NCBI RefSeq assembly: GCF_902167145.1
Contig: NC_050097.1
Coordinates: 43,260,095 to 43,324,094 of the forward strand
Length of the DNA stretch: 64,000 bases
DNA from: Zea mays
Taxonomy: Eukaryota > Streptophyta > Magnoliopsida > Poales > Poaceae
Reading direction: 5' to 3'
Program-made: the position numbers and the translations under genes
In this document: in pieces, positions 46,401 to 57,989 of the stretch
Layout: the number at the start of each line of letters is the position of its first letter
Numbering within the stretch: the stretch's first letter is position 1
The notes under the pieces: generated by a model
The model's database searches: none
What the model was told of the DNA's origin: nothing
Seen by the model: the letters and a program-made list of their open reading frames with translations, nothing else

Positions 46401-47230
46401 CGGTACTGGGGAGGCCATGCTACGCGAAGTTCATGGCCGTCCCCAACTACACCTACCTGAAGCTCAAGATGCCGGGCCCCAACGGGGTCATCACCGTCGG
46501 CCCCATGTACAAACACGCGTTCGAATGCGACGTGGAGTGCGTGGAGCACGCCGAGGCCCTCGCCGAGTCCGAGGCCCTCATCGCCGACCTGGAGAACCTC
46601 TCCAAAGAGGTGCCAGACGTGAAGCGTCATGCCGGCAACTTCGAGCCAGCGGAGACGGTTAAGGCCGTCCCTCTCGACCCCAGTGGCGACACCTCCAAGC
46701 AGATCCGGATCGGTTCCGGGCTCGACCCCAAATAGGAAGCAGCGCTCATCGACTTTCTCCGCGCAAACGCCGACGTCTTTGCGTGGAGTCCCTCGGACAT
46801 GCCCGGCATACCGAGGGACGTCGCCGAGCACTCGCTGGATATTCGGGCTGGAGCCCGACCCGTCAGGCAGCCTCTGCGCCGATTCGACGAGGAGAAGCGC
46901 AGAGTGATAGGCGAGGAGATCCACAAGCTAAAAGAAGCGAAAAGTGTCAAGCTCAGCCCTGAAAGGCGAGTCCTCGGGGCGTCCCAGGGCACGGTCTTGG
47001 AGTTCATTATCTCCAAACGGAGCATCGAAGCCAACCAGGAGAAAACCCCGACCATCGCATGGCACCCCGAGCCCTTGCTGGGGGTACCCGGGGGCTGCAC
47101 ACACCCCCGAGAAAGGCCGCCTATCATCGCCGACGTTCTGGAGCCCGGAACGTACGAGCTGGCCGACGGTCAAGGCGAGGTCTACGGCAACACTTGGAAC
47201 GTCCGACAGCTACGTCGCTTCTACCTTTAA
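43487..47230 (+). pseudogene. Gypsy gag-protease with collapsed pol
   Basis: One frame runs from the ATG at 43487 to the stop at 47228-47230, interrupted by TAG at 45032-45034 and TAG at 46733-46735. Gag core (retrotransposon gag domain) lies at about 45035-45560: AFSRAIRRAPFP, WLADYRLACQLGG, ARAWLEHLPPGQI, ESLRDYIRRFSKQR. A cysteine/histidine cluster (CPYHQGPVKHTLEEC) follows near 45785, and a retropepsin-like motif LMDGGSCLNIIY near 46170. After the second TAG comes the start of RT (FAWSPSDMPGIP, QPLRRFDEEKRR). The catalytic RT, RNase H and integrase core are absent: a piece of late RT (VKLSPERRVLG) joins at about 46935 and the integrase end (WNVRQLRRFY) at about 47200. Both joins keep the frame. 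Both stops lie where CAG (Gln) would be expected. Confidence 0.9.
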
Positions 47231-47699
47231 GATGTTTTCAAGCTGTTCGTATACCTCGCTCATACACAAGTATCAGTCATCAAGGAAGGGTCGGCCTCGC
47301 CTCGGCAGAGCCCGACCCTCCCTCGGGGGCTAAAAAGGGGGAACCCCTCTGCGTCGAGATTGGGTGTACTTCTCCGCATCAAAAATTTTTGATCAAAAAG
47401 GGGCTTTTGCGTTCTCCCGGCTATGTCAGAAGCAGGGTCCCGAGGAGCGAACGTGGGTACATGTAAGTGGCGAGGCCGACTGAGCCGAGGAACTCCTATG
47501 CCTCCGGGTTAGGGACACCTCACTCATCACCTGCCACGAAAAATGACCCAACTCGGGAAGCCACCCTATTATTGACAAGCTAGGCCGGACACGCAAATTG
47601 AAAGAAAGGAGAGTACGACTTCATGCAAGAAAAACAAAGTGTTCAGGCCTCGGCGGCCGCTGTAAGACGCACATCCAACAGAAACTGTTCCAACAAGAG
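47231..47699. other. Spacer between pol end and antisense gene
   Basis: No coding sequence recognised. It lies between two convergent gene ends and would hold both 3' UTRs. Confidence 0.5.
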
Positions 47700-50600
47700 T
47701 TAGGCGCCGCCTTGGGAAGGAGCCGCGCCCTCAGTTCCGTCCCCGCCGTCGGTAAGGTCCATCTCGGCTTCTTGTGACGGCGCAGGGGGAAGGATCTCCG
47801 CCTCAAAGGTGGTCGCCAGCGCCGCGCTCGGACCCGCGGCGACCGCGTCGAGCCGCTGAACTTCTGCTAGGGCAGCTTCGTCTTTGTCAGGAAGACAATA
47901 CCCCTCACTAACCCGTTCCAGGTCCACAACGTAATGGGAAGCGAGCACGGCGAAGGCCCGCCTGACGCCGTGGTGTAGCGCCTCGCGGACTCTACCGCGC
48001 GTGTGATCACCCAAGGCTTGAAGGCGGCTTTGAGGGGAGCTTCCTGAAGGGACGTCGCCGGAGCCAAGGATCCGATAAACGTCCGAGACGGCCTCGGACA
48101 TGGCCGCGAGGTCAGCCTCCCTCTACTCGGCAGCTCCGGCAAGCGCCTCGGCAAGCGCCTTGGCGGACTCGTCAAGGGCGGACTCGAGCTCTGCGAACAA
48201 CCAGAAGAAAGACCTCAAGCACAAGCAGAGGAAACAGACAAGAACAAGAACCAGGGACGGCCAAGGCGTACCTCCGGCTCGGGCACGCTGCTCCGAGGCC
48301 GCGACTTGGGCTGCGGCTAGGTCGGCCGCGAGGGTCTCAGCCCGGCTTTCGGCCCCGAGATTGGTCCCGCTCCTCGACGACCTGGACAAACTCCGACCGC
48401 CGCCGTTGCGCCTCCGCGCGCGCTGCTGCCGCCTCGGCTCTCATGTCAGCGCAGAGCAACTGGAGGTCCGCTACCTTGGCATCCTGCTGAGAAAGGCGCG
48501 CAGTAGCCCCAGCGAGTGAGGTCCTCAGGGATCGCAGCGAGCCCCAGACATCGACCTCGCGGCGGATGAACGACGACTTGGCGGCGCTCCGATCCGTCAG
48601 ATCCTGGGGGAAGGAAACAGGGTGTCACGACGAACGCCTCGCTCACAGAAAGGAAAAGGTATGCCTGAAACCGTTACCTGGAGGATTTTGGGGACGTCCC
48701 AGCAGAAAACCTCCAGCGACGACTGGAGCGCCCCCACCGTTGCTTCAGCACGCTCGCGGAGCTCATCCCAGGACTGGTCCTCCTGTTCATCGTCGAGAAC
48801 GAAGACAGGGTCCGAGGCCTCGCGGGTCCGGAATCGGAGCAACTGGCGCCGGGCCTTGGGGCTCCGCCGCACAGCGATGAGGCTGCCGCCCGGCTGGACG
48901 GATCGCGCGTCCACGCCCACCTCTTCCGAGGCATTGGGCGCCGACGCATCAGCCATCCCGACGCTGGCAGCAACCGGTCGCTCTCCGACTGGGACGGCGG
49001 CGACTTCGGCAGCGACAGGCGCCAGCATGGCTGGCACGACAGGCGGGCTCGGGACCACGTCGGCGTTAGCCACCTCCCCTATCACGATGGCCGCCTCGGC
49101 AGAAGAGCCAGCCTCGGGAACCTGCTCCCCAGAGACAGGCGACGCCCGAGCCCCCTGCGGTGAAACGCCCTGCGAAAGGGTCGGCTGAACGACAAGGCCC
49201 GGGGCGACGCTGGCCGCACAGACCGGCGCCGTCTTAAGGGCCTTCCGGGGTGCCAGGTCGGTCTGGCCATGGCTTCGCTTGCTGAATAAAAAAAAAGAAA
49301 AAAAAAGAAAAGGAAAATCACGGCCGAGACATATGAATGGGAAGCCAAGACGAAGACATTCCGAGATACTTACCCACTTCGGGCCATGATCCACCGCGCC
49401 TGGGGGGAGGTTTCTTGGATCCCGGCTCCCGAAACAGCCGCCGAGGTCCGCTTCGCCGGCAACTTCGGCGCCACCCTTGCTTTGGGCGCCCGGGGAGCAG
49501 ATTGCCCGGGCACGGTCGCGATGACTTGAGGGTCACCCCCATGCACTGCCGGTACGAGCGGCGGCCCCTGGGGAGCAGACGCCCTGACCTGGCCCTCCGG
49601 AGCCACCTCAGCTCCTCCAGCCGAGGGGTCAGGTGACCTCTCGGGTCGCCCCCGTGCCTCGGGCCGGGACCCCGACGCCCCAACTCCGGGGACTGACGGT
49701 GTCGGCCCGCTCGGGGGCTGGCTCGACGGCTCCTGGCCACACCCCAAGCCGGGGCTGAGGCCGAAACGGGCGGCCATGTCCTCCTCCTCCTCATCATCGT
49801 CGTCATCGTCGTCGTCGGGCGTCTCCGGCGACGACTCCCTTGGGAGTCCTTCTCTCTCCTGCTGGCGACGGCGCTTCTCCAAGGCGTCCCGAGCCCGCCT
49901 CCGCTCGCGGGCCCGGGCCTTCTCCGCGTCCTTCTTCTTCTTCTTCTCCTCCGCGGCGACCCACCGTGCTGCTCGGTCCACCACGTCCTCCGGGACCCGT
50001 GGCAGGGAGGGCTTGTGCCACCCCACCTCCTAAAGAAGGGGGGAAAGAAACCCGATCGTAAGAACCAGGAGCAACCCGATGTATGAAGAAGGAAGGAGCG
50101 AACACTCACCAGAGTTACGCACCCCTGGTCGGGGCGCATCTGAAGCTGGCAGAAGGCGTGGGAGTCTGGCTTCTCCATCGCAGACGACACCCGCCATTGG
50201 AGGGCGTCGAAGGGAAGAGGATCAGGGGACATTCGTGAGCCCTCCCAGTCAGCCTCCGGGGTCATCTCCCAAAGCGGCAGCCGCCGCTCCGCCAAGGGAA
50301 GCACCCTCCGACGGTGGATGGCGGCAACCACTCCCGCAGCGGTGAGTCCCCCCTCCCGCAACGCCTTCAGGGCCTGGAGAAGGGGTTCGAGGTTCTTCTG
50401 TCTCTCGTGCGGGGTCCCATGACACCAGGCGTCGGTGGAGGCGGTGACTACTCGCTGGGAGAACGGCGGGAGCAACTCACCGTCATTCCGGAGGTAGAAC
50501 CACCGGCGCTGCCACCCCTTGTTCGAGGACGCGAGGATGGCAGGAATGTACTGCGACGCCCGCGACTGCCTCAGCAAGAGGGTGCAGCCGCCGGCCTGCA

Positions 50601-51027
50601 CCGCTGCACGGACCTTCCTCTCCCCCGTCGGCAAGGCAAAAAGCTCGGCGAAGAAGAGATGAGTCCACAAATCCCAATGGGGGGCGATCCCCAAATACCC
50701 TTCGCACACCGCTACGAAGATAGCGGCCTGCGAGATGGAGTTGGGGGTGAGGTTATGCAACTCCACCCCATAGTGGAACAGGATTGCCCGCATAAAGCGG
50801 CCCGTCGGCACACCGAATCCCCGCTCGTGGAAGGAGACGAAGCTCACGACGTACCCCGGCGGTGGGGATGGAGCGACTCCGCCCATGGGAGGAATCCATT
50901 CTGGTCGCTGCTCATCGGTGAGAGGGCGAAGCAAACCCTCGCCGACCAGCTCCTCCAGATCGCTCGCCGTCACCGTGGAAAAGGGCCACAGATCGCGCGG
51001 GGAGATTATGGTCACCCGATCAGCCAT
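47700..51027 (-). pseudogene. Antisense multi-exon gene of the gypsy element (Transposase_28-like)
   Basis: Five minus-strand exons were inferred: 51027-50110, 50029-49374, 49281-48678, 48603-48272, 48190-47700. GT-AG sites and phases fit at the first three introns. The first exon reads MADRVTIISPRDLWPFSTVT, then LEELVGEGLL and YGVELHNLTPNSI, the type annotated in plants as 'putative gypsy type transposon' (Pfam Transposase_28). Later exons give a Lys/Glu/Asp-rich stretch with an Asp run, then Ala-rich, coiled-coil-like sequence (QRLDAVAAGPSAAL). Exon 4 is 332 nt where phase needs 331, so it holds a frameshift (near 48370); exon 5 has a TAG at 48123-48125. Hence it is broken now. Function is unknown in the family. 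It lies opposite to gag-pol and downstream of it, as in other plant gypsy elements with antisense genes. Confidence 0.75.
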
Positions 51028-51199
51028 CACCAAAACGGAAGGGATGGCGGCGCAAGGGGCAGGAAGGGCGGTTTCCTCTTCTCTGGCTAAAGTTTCTCGG
51101 GTTGCGAAAACCTAAAGGAAGAGGCAGGAAGTGGAGCGAAGAACCGTCACCAGACTCTCTCCCGGGTATATAAAGACCCGGGCGAGACCGTTTCCAGCG

Positions 51200-52461
51200 C
51201 TCCGCCCGGACCGGACGCGGGATTCAAAAAACGCGAAGCGAAACAGCCGTTCCTCGAACGGCTCGCGCACGCGCAACAGCCGCCCTGCCATCCGCTCGCC
51301 CCGTCGCATTAACTCCGCGGCAGGACAGGCGGCGCTTCTGGCAGGAGGAGCGGGCGACGCTTCGCCTTCGCCGTAACAACCGCGCCGAAAAAGGTACGCC
51401 ACGTCGTTCGATTTCGTATCCTTTTCCTTTTTCCTCTTTCTCTATCTCTTGCAACAGGGACCGGGAAAGGGGGATACCCCGAAAAGGATCCTTCCCTGTG
51501 AAGGAACCGGGCTCCGAGCCCCCCTACTGATCAGAGGTTCGAAGGCTGGCCCTCCGAGGGGTTCAACAGTCGCCTCAGATCGCGTGGGCCCTACACCCAC
51601 TACTGGTCAGAGGTTCGAAGGCCGGCCCCCCGAAGGGCTCCACGGCCGCCTCAGGCTACTCGGGCTCCGCGCCCATTACTAATCAGGGGTTCGAAGGCTG
51701 GCCCCCGAAGGGTTCACAGTCGCCTCAGACGCCGAGCGAGGGATGACCAGGGGTACGTTCGATACATAACCAAGGCTCGGGCTGCGCTCCCGAGGTACCC
51801 TAGGACATTTCCGAGACCAGCGGGAGCGATCTTGTAACGGAATCCCATCGGAGGGAGGCATCGAGCCCTCGGACCCCGTCGCCAGGGAACCGGGTCCGGC
51901 AGATCACCCGCAGGTACTTTTGGGCGTGCCTCTGGGCCCCTAGCCGACCCCTAACGAACGGGGCACGGACGTCCACTCGGATTACCCGCTTGCAGCTCAC
52001 CGGAGACACCATGTTCGGTGCCCATCGAGGGTAACATGGCGCTCTCCCCCCCTCCTCCTTGCGGAAAGGCGACGTAGGGGCGTATGTAAAAAAGCCGAGT
52101 CTGTCCCTGATCGCCCTCTCGCCCTGTGCGGAGGCTCGGGGGCTTCTCTCGCAAACCCGGCTCCGGCCGAACCGTTGACAGCGTCAACATACCAGCCCAA
52201 GAACTTGGGCCCCGACCGTGCACCCGGGCTACGGCCAGTTCGCATGAGGGAACAACCAGACCAGCCGAAGCATTACGCAAGGCATTAAGACCTCGGGGGA
52301 GTGAAACCACTCCTCCGAGGCCTCGGGGGCTACACCCGGCGGGTGCGCTCGCGCGCACCCACCGAAACAAAATGCAACCGAGAAAGGCTGGACCCTTGCA
52401 AAAAAGTGCGACGAAAGCCTCCAAGCGAGTGCTAACACTCCCTTCGAGGCTCGGGGGCTAC
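51200..52461. other. 3' internal region of the Huck-like element
   Basis: Non-coding. It begins with the promoter side of the antisense gene; TATATAAAGACC at 51166-51177 is a plus-strand TATA-like site of unclear use. Three repeats follow at 51524-51735. The last bases before LTR2 (GAGGCTCGGGGGCTAC) are purine-rich and act as the presumed polypurine tract. Confidence 0.55.
51524..51735. repeat. Three tandem repeats of about 70 bp
   Basis: Each unit contains AGAGGTTCGAAGGCTGGCCC (or a close variant), a CCGAAGGG block and GTCGCCTCAGA-type sequence; units start at about 51529, 51605 and 51680. Confidence 0.8.
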
Positions 52462-54190
52462 TGTCGGGGACCATAATTAGGGGTACCCTCAAGACGCCTA
52501 ATTCTCAGCTGGTAACCCCCATCAGCATAAAGCTGCAGAGGCCTGATGGGTGCGATTAAGTCAGGGATCAGTCCATACGAGCGACTCGATCACGCCTCGC
52601 CCGAGCCTAGCCTCGGGCAAGGGCAGCCGACCCCGAGGGATTTCCGTCTCGCCCGAGGCCCCCCTTTAACGGCGGACACATCTCCGGCTCGCCCGAGGCC
52701 TTGCCTTCGCTAAGAAGCAACCCTGACTAAATCGCCGCGCCGACCGACCGAGTCGCAGGAGCATTTAACGCAAAGGTAGCCTGACACCTTTATCCTGACG
52801 CGCGCCCCCCGGCAGAGCCGAAGTGACCGTCGTCACTTCGCCGCTCCACTGACCGGTCTGACAGAAGGACAGCGCTGCCTGCGCCACTCCGACTGCAGTG
52901 CCACTTGACAGAGTGAGACTGACAGGCAGTCAGGCCCTGCCAAAGGCGCCATAGGAAACTCCGCTCCGCCCGACCCAGGGCTCGGACTCGGGCTAAGCCC
53001 TGGAAGACGGCGAACTCCGCTCCGCCCGACCCAGGGCTCGGACTCGGGCTAAGCCCCGGAAGACGGCGAACTCCGCTCCGCTCGACCCAGGGCTCGGACT
53101 CGGGCTAAGCCCCGGAAGACGGCGAACTCCGCTCCGCCCGACCCAGGGCTCGGACTCGGGCTAAGCCCCGGAAGACGGCGAACTCCGCTCCGCCCGACCC
53201 AGGGCTCGGACTCGGGCTAGGCCCCGGAAGACGGCGAACTCCGCTCCGCCCGACCCAGGGCTCGGACTCGGGCTCAGCCCCAGAAGACGACGAACTCCGC
53301 TTCGCCCGACCCAGGGCTCGGACTCGGGCTCAGCCCCAGAAGACGACGAACTCCGCTTCGCCCGACCCCAGGGCTCGGACTCCGCCCTGGCCTCTGCCGA
53401 ACGACCTCCGCCTCGCCCGACCCAGGGGCTCGGGCTCGGCCTCGGCCATGGAAGACAGACTCGACCTCGGCTTCGGAGGAACCTCCGCGTCGCCCGACCT
53501 AGGGCACAGGCCCGCCACGTCAACAGGAAGCGCCATCATCACCCTACCCCGAGCCGACTCGGGCCGCAGAGAACAAGACCGGTGTCCCATCTGGCTAGCT
53601 CCGCCAGATAGGCAATGATGGCGCCCCGCAAGCCCTGTGACGACGGCGGCTCTCAGCTCCCTTACGGAAGCAGGGGGACGGCAGCAAGGACTCGACCGCT
53701 CCGACAGCTGTCCCTCCGCCAGGCTCCATTGCTCCTCCGACAGCCACGACATCACACTAGCAGGGTGCCAAGATCTCTCCGGCTGCCACATTGGCATGTA
53801 CTTAGGGCGCTAGCTCTCCCTCCGCTAGACACGTAGCACTCTGCTACATCCCCATTGTACACCTGGATCCTCTCCTTACGCCTATAAAAGGAAGGACCAG
53901 GGACTTCTTAGAGAAGGTTGGCCGCGCGGGGACGAGGGCGGGACAGGCGCTCTCTTGGGGCCGCTCGCTTCCCTCACCCGCGTGGACGCTTGTAACCCCC
54001 TACTGCAAGCGCACCCGACCTGGGCGCGGGACGAACACGAAGGCCGCGGGATTTCCACCTCTCTCACGCCCGTCTCCGGCCACCTCGCTTCCCCCCTTCG
54101 CGCTCGCCCACGCGCTCGACCCATCTGGGCTGGGGCACGTGGCACACTCACTCGTCGGCTTAGGGACCCCCCGGTCTCGAGACGCCGACA
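52462..54190 (+). mobile_element. 3' LTR of the Huck-like element (1729 bp)
   Basis: Same termini as the 5' LTR, few substitutions, and one fewer 56-bp unit. It is followed directly by ACTCG. Confidence 0.95.
52957..53388 (+). repeat. 56-bp tandem repeat in the 3' LTR, eight units
   Basis: Units start at 52957, 53013, 53069, 53125, 53181, 53237, 53293 and 53349. The difference from the 5' array equals the whole 56-bp length difference between the LTRs. Confidence 0.95.
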
Positions 54191-54970
54191 ACTCGGTACA
54201 ATTACAACGACTCACGCAAGAGCCGAGGGGTTGTAAGGTTTATCTAAACTCACTCAACAATCTAGGGTTCACCTAGAACAAGTGGTAAAGCGGTCTAACT
54301 AACCTAAGCACTTCGCAAAGCACCTACGCTAACTACCGAGTGATTCTATTAAGCACTTGGGCGTAAGAGCACTTGGGAATGTCTACAATATGTCTTGGTA
54401 TGTTGCTTGGGCTCCCACACTTGGAAATGGCCGGTTGGGGTGTATTTATAGCCCCCAACACAAATAGAGCCATTAGAGAAAAGCTGATGTTCTCTGTGGC
54501 ACACCGTACAGTTCGGTGGTGCACCGGACAGTCCGATGGTGCACCGGACAGCGCACTGTAGCCTGTCCGGTGCGCCTAGCCGTTGCCCTGTCAGAGCAGG
54601 TGACCGTTGGCGCCGCAGGCTTTCCACACCGGACAGTCCGACCCTCACACCGGATAGTCCGGTGGTCTTCTCTTCGGGTGCCACCTGGAACTAGCCGTTG
54701 GGCTGTGGTTCCCTGGTGCACCGGACAGTCCGGTGCTCCACGCACAGACAGTCCGCAGGCAGCACACGCCTTCAACCTTGGACTTTTCTTTGATCTTCTT
54801 AATGTCTTCTTTTGAGGTGTTGCTTTCCTCAATTATTTAGTCCAAATAATTCTTGCATCCTGTGAACTACAAACATAAACACTAGAGAAACTTATTAGTT
54901 CACGGATTGTGTTGATCATCAAACACCAAAACTCAATTAGCCAAATGGCCCGGGGTCCATTTTCATTACA
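54191..54970 (-). mobile_element. 3' LTR of the gag-only element, part 1
   Basis: It resumes the LTR after the gypsy insertion (ACTCGGTACAATTACAACGA, as at 58561) and ends GGTCCATTTTCATTACA. It holds a palindrome cluster at 54500-54745 and a minus-strand TATAAATA at 54445-54452. Confidence 0.9.
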
Positions 54971-55440
54971 ATCTCCCCCTTTTTGGTGATTGATGACAAC
55001 GCAACCAAAGCAAGCAAATAATACAAATATTTGAATGTAAATATGCAATCTACTTGCTAGGATGCATGATTGCCCCCACAATGTGATATTATGGACTTAA
55101 GCCTCCCCGTAACTCCATAATTCACTTACTTCCTATTTTGGACCAAATAGCCAAAACCACTTGAAAAAAACATTTGAAGATTTAAAATTTTAAATTGGTG
55201 GTGTTTGGTGTTTGATACATTTTCATTGCTTTGGTCCCTAAATTTCTCCCCCTTTGGCATCAACCACCGAAAAGGAAGATATTAAAAGCATGTAGGAAGT
55301 AAATAAGACTTGCCCTCATAAGGAATTGAAATACTTGAAGAAATATCAAATGATAACTCCCCCTAAATGAGTGTTCTCTTTAGAAAGAAATTTCTCCCCC
55401 TTTTTGAGACGAAGAAATACTCCCCCTGACAGAGATCTTC
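54971..55440 (-). promoter_or_regulatory. Multiple polypurine tracts of the gag-only element
   Basis: On the minus strand AAAAAGGGGGAGAT abuts the 3' LTR at 54971-54984, and further GGGGGAG tracts lie near 55246, 55361, 55394 and 55422. Several such tracts before the 3' LTR are a described Sirevirus trait; they prime plus-strand DNA synthesis. Confidence 0.75.
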
Positions 55441-55821
55441 AACTTAGGAAAAAGCATGTGAAAATTAGAGGTGCAAGACATGATTTGAATAGACTAACTT
55501 CCCTTATGCATAGGTAACAGAATATGATTGAACCACTTATGCATGTATAGCAACAAGGGAGTATAAGATATGAAATATAGTCTAACCAAATGTCGGAGAA
55601 GACATGTAAATGATATAAAATGAACAGGTCTTGGAGATTTGCAGGGGAAGATTGTTGTCTTTCTCCGGGGACTTTATTTTCCTTACAATGAGACTTAGTC
55701 ATGGGTGGGGAAATTTGGGTCCAAAGAATTTACTAACCCACTTGGCAATAACCTTGATCCAATATGATGTATCCCATGATATACATCCCAACTTTGCCAA
55801 ATCTCCAAATTCCCTGTTGGC

Positions 55822-57907
55822 CTACGGTCTACTCACTTCCCTTTTGGGATCCAAACCTTCTTGGTGCACCCAGATGCGTTTGGCCCCCTTTCCTTTGTTG
55901 GCTTGCTTGTTGGCCTTGATTGCTATCACCTTTCCATTCTTTTTCTTCTTGATCAAATATGGTATAACAGTCTTTTTGTCTACCTTTTTGATGTAGGTGT
56001 TGGAGATTTTGCTTGATGGCTTTTGCTTGAGCTTTTGCCTTTGCTTATCCCCGGCCATCGTCTTGCATTGGAAAGACTTGTGGCCTTCCTTGTGACATAA
56101 CCTACAAATCACAGTTTCTCCCTCCATAGGCTTGTTCACTCCCGCAGTGGTGTTATCCTGTGGAGGTCGGATTTGTTTGGCTTTGCCTTTCTTGTCATAC
56201 AAAGCCTTGCCAAGACGAGCCACTTCTTGCCTTAATTGCTCATTTTCCTTTGCAACCTCATCCGAACATGTTTCTATAATAATATTCTCAACAAGAACTT
56301 GGTTGCAGGGGTTAGTATCATCAATTAAATCAAAGCAAGAACTAGAAGCATCCTTTTTAATAATTTCAGGAATTTTAACTAAAGATGCTCCTGGGGTGCT
56401 GCCAATGTTTTCTAGCTTAGTAGTTAGCTCATCATTATGTATGCTAAGAATTTCCATTTTCTCTAGCAAATTTTTAATAGTATTTTGGGAGCTAGCTAAC
56501 TTAGCCTTAAGTTTTTCATTCTTTTTAATAAGGCCATCATTGGTAGCAGTGGATGGAGCACTAGACTCTAATAGCTCAATTTTAGTTGACAGCTCACTAT
56601 TTAAGTTTGCAAAAGTTTCAAATTTTTCTAGCAAACCTTTGTAATCATTTTGGGAGCTAATCAACTTATTTTTCAAGGTTTTAAGTTGAGCTTTTTGCTT
56701 AGTGCAAACATCCTGGAAAAATTCAACGGCTTCCGCAAGCTCATCTACGGAGGGCTTTCCCTCACCTTCATCATCACTACTACTTTCATCACTAGAGGAT
56801 GGAATGCTTTTGTTACCTCTTGCCATAAGGCATTTGTGTGATGACCGTGATGAGCGTGATGAGGACCGGTGGCTGCGCGTCCTTGGAGGTTCATCTTCAC
56901 TTGAAGAGTCATCCCAAGTTCTAACACTTGTTAGCGCCTTGCCTTTGCTCCTCTCCTTTTTGGGTTTGGCCATAGTTGGACAGCTGTCCCTGAAGTGGCC
57001 CTTCTCCCCACATGCAAAGCATCCTCTCTTTCTTTGCTTTTTCCTGTCAATGTTAAAGAGAATATCTTTGACCTGTAGAGGCACACCCATTAGATTAATC
57101 TTGCGGATCATCCCCATTACCTTTCCGACGCGTCGGATTGTTTCTTCGTCCTCGGAGGATGATGTGCATGGTTGATCATCTTCATCATCATCACTTTCTT
57201 CTTCTTCCTCTTCTTCACTTGAGGAACTTGGAGTGGGAGCCTTCTTTTTACCCTTCCTTTCATCACATGCAAAAGCATATGGCTTTGAGGAAGTTGGCTC
57301 CTCTCCCCGACACATTTTTCGTGACATCTCAAAAGCCGCGATTTTTCCTATCACAATGGTCGGGGTCATAGTATTCAAGTCCTCCATGTTGTGAAGGATG
57401 GTGATGATGCTCCCATATCTTCATTGTGGTAGCAGGGAGATAATCTTCCTAACAATGTCTGCATCACCTAGCTTATTTATGCCAATAGAGTTGAGCTCAT
57501 TGATGATTAGATTTAAACGAGAATACATATCTCTAACAAGCTCATCATCTCTCATAGCAAAAGAATTATATTCATTTAAGACTAGGCAATGTTTTTGCTC
57601 ACGTACATTTGATGTGCCGTCATGGAGCTCATGCAATTTTAGCCAAATCTCATTAGCAGTTTTCAAGGTAAATACTTGATTAAAAATATCCATGCTAAGA
57701 GATTCATACAAGCAATTTTGGCTCTATAATTTAAATGAATTTCTTTTTCCCCACTCGTGGTGGGTTTCTCGGGATTCTTGGGGGTTTCATCCCGTCACAA
57801 GTGACTCGCTAAACACCTAGATCAACGGCCTCTAGGTAACAAGCCATTCTAGCACTATAATATGGAAAGTTAGTGCCGTCGAAGTGTGGTGGCCTATGGG
57901 TATCCAT
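55822..57907 (-). pseudogene. Sirevirus-type gag with two CCHC knuckles, three lesions
   Basis: The frame starts at the ATG at 57905-57907 (HRPPHFDGTNFPYY, the usual Sirevirus Gag start). TAG at 57809-57811, a frameshift near 57725 and TGA at 57421-57423 interrupt it. The Gag core is at about 57710-57420 (FTLKTANEIWLKLHEL, REQKHCLV). From 57420 to 55822 it is open for 532 codons: an acidic Ser-rich stretch, a CCHC knuckle CFACGEKGHFRDSC, an Arg/Ser stretch, a coiled-coil-like region (LIKKNEKLKAKLASSQN, LEKMEILSIHNDEL) and a second knuckle CRLCHKEGHKSFQC. Gag forms the particle and binds element RNA. Two knuckles are a frequent Sirevirus feature. No pol frame follows. Confidence 0.88.
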
Positions 57908-57971
57908 CCCTTCCTCTAAAAAGCGTCGGCTCTTTTTAGCGGTGAAGCTAAAGCGTTTCAAATGAGCCAAA

Positions 57972-57987
57972 CCAGGCTCTAATACCA
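57972..57987 (-). promoter_or_regulatory. Primer-binding site of the gag-only element
   Basis: The minus strand reads TGGTATTAGAGCCTGG, close to the complement of the initiator Met tRNA 3' end, 2 nt after the 5' LTR. Confidence 0.85.
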
Positions 57988-57989
57988 AT

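Larger units (their letters stand above)
41642..54190 (+). mobile_element. Huck-like Ty3/gypsy retrotransposon, pol deleted (12.5 kb)
   Basis: Two LTRs (41642-43426, 52462-54190), termini TGTCGG/CCGACA, and a perfect 5-bp target duplication ACTCG (41637-41641 and 54191-54195). The inside has a primer site after LTR1, a plus-strand gag-protease frame with only scraps of RT and the integrase end, about 0.5 kb of spacer, a multi-exon antisense gene (51027-47700), tandem repeats near 51524-51735 and a purine-rich stretch before LTR2. The family name rests on remembered LTR and Gag wording. It is the innermost and therefore youngest of the nested insertions. It cannot make RT or integrase. Confidence 0.93.

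Noticed and set aside
49318..50109. Continuation of the antisense first exon as one 571-codon frame
   Set aside because: A good donor at 50109 and an acceptor before 50029 restore a better frame; the read-through part is low-complexity Arg-rich sequence.
51160..51180. TATATAAAG as a promoter for a plus-strand gene
   Set aside because: No plus-strand coding sequence follows before the LTR; its use is unclear.
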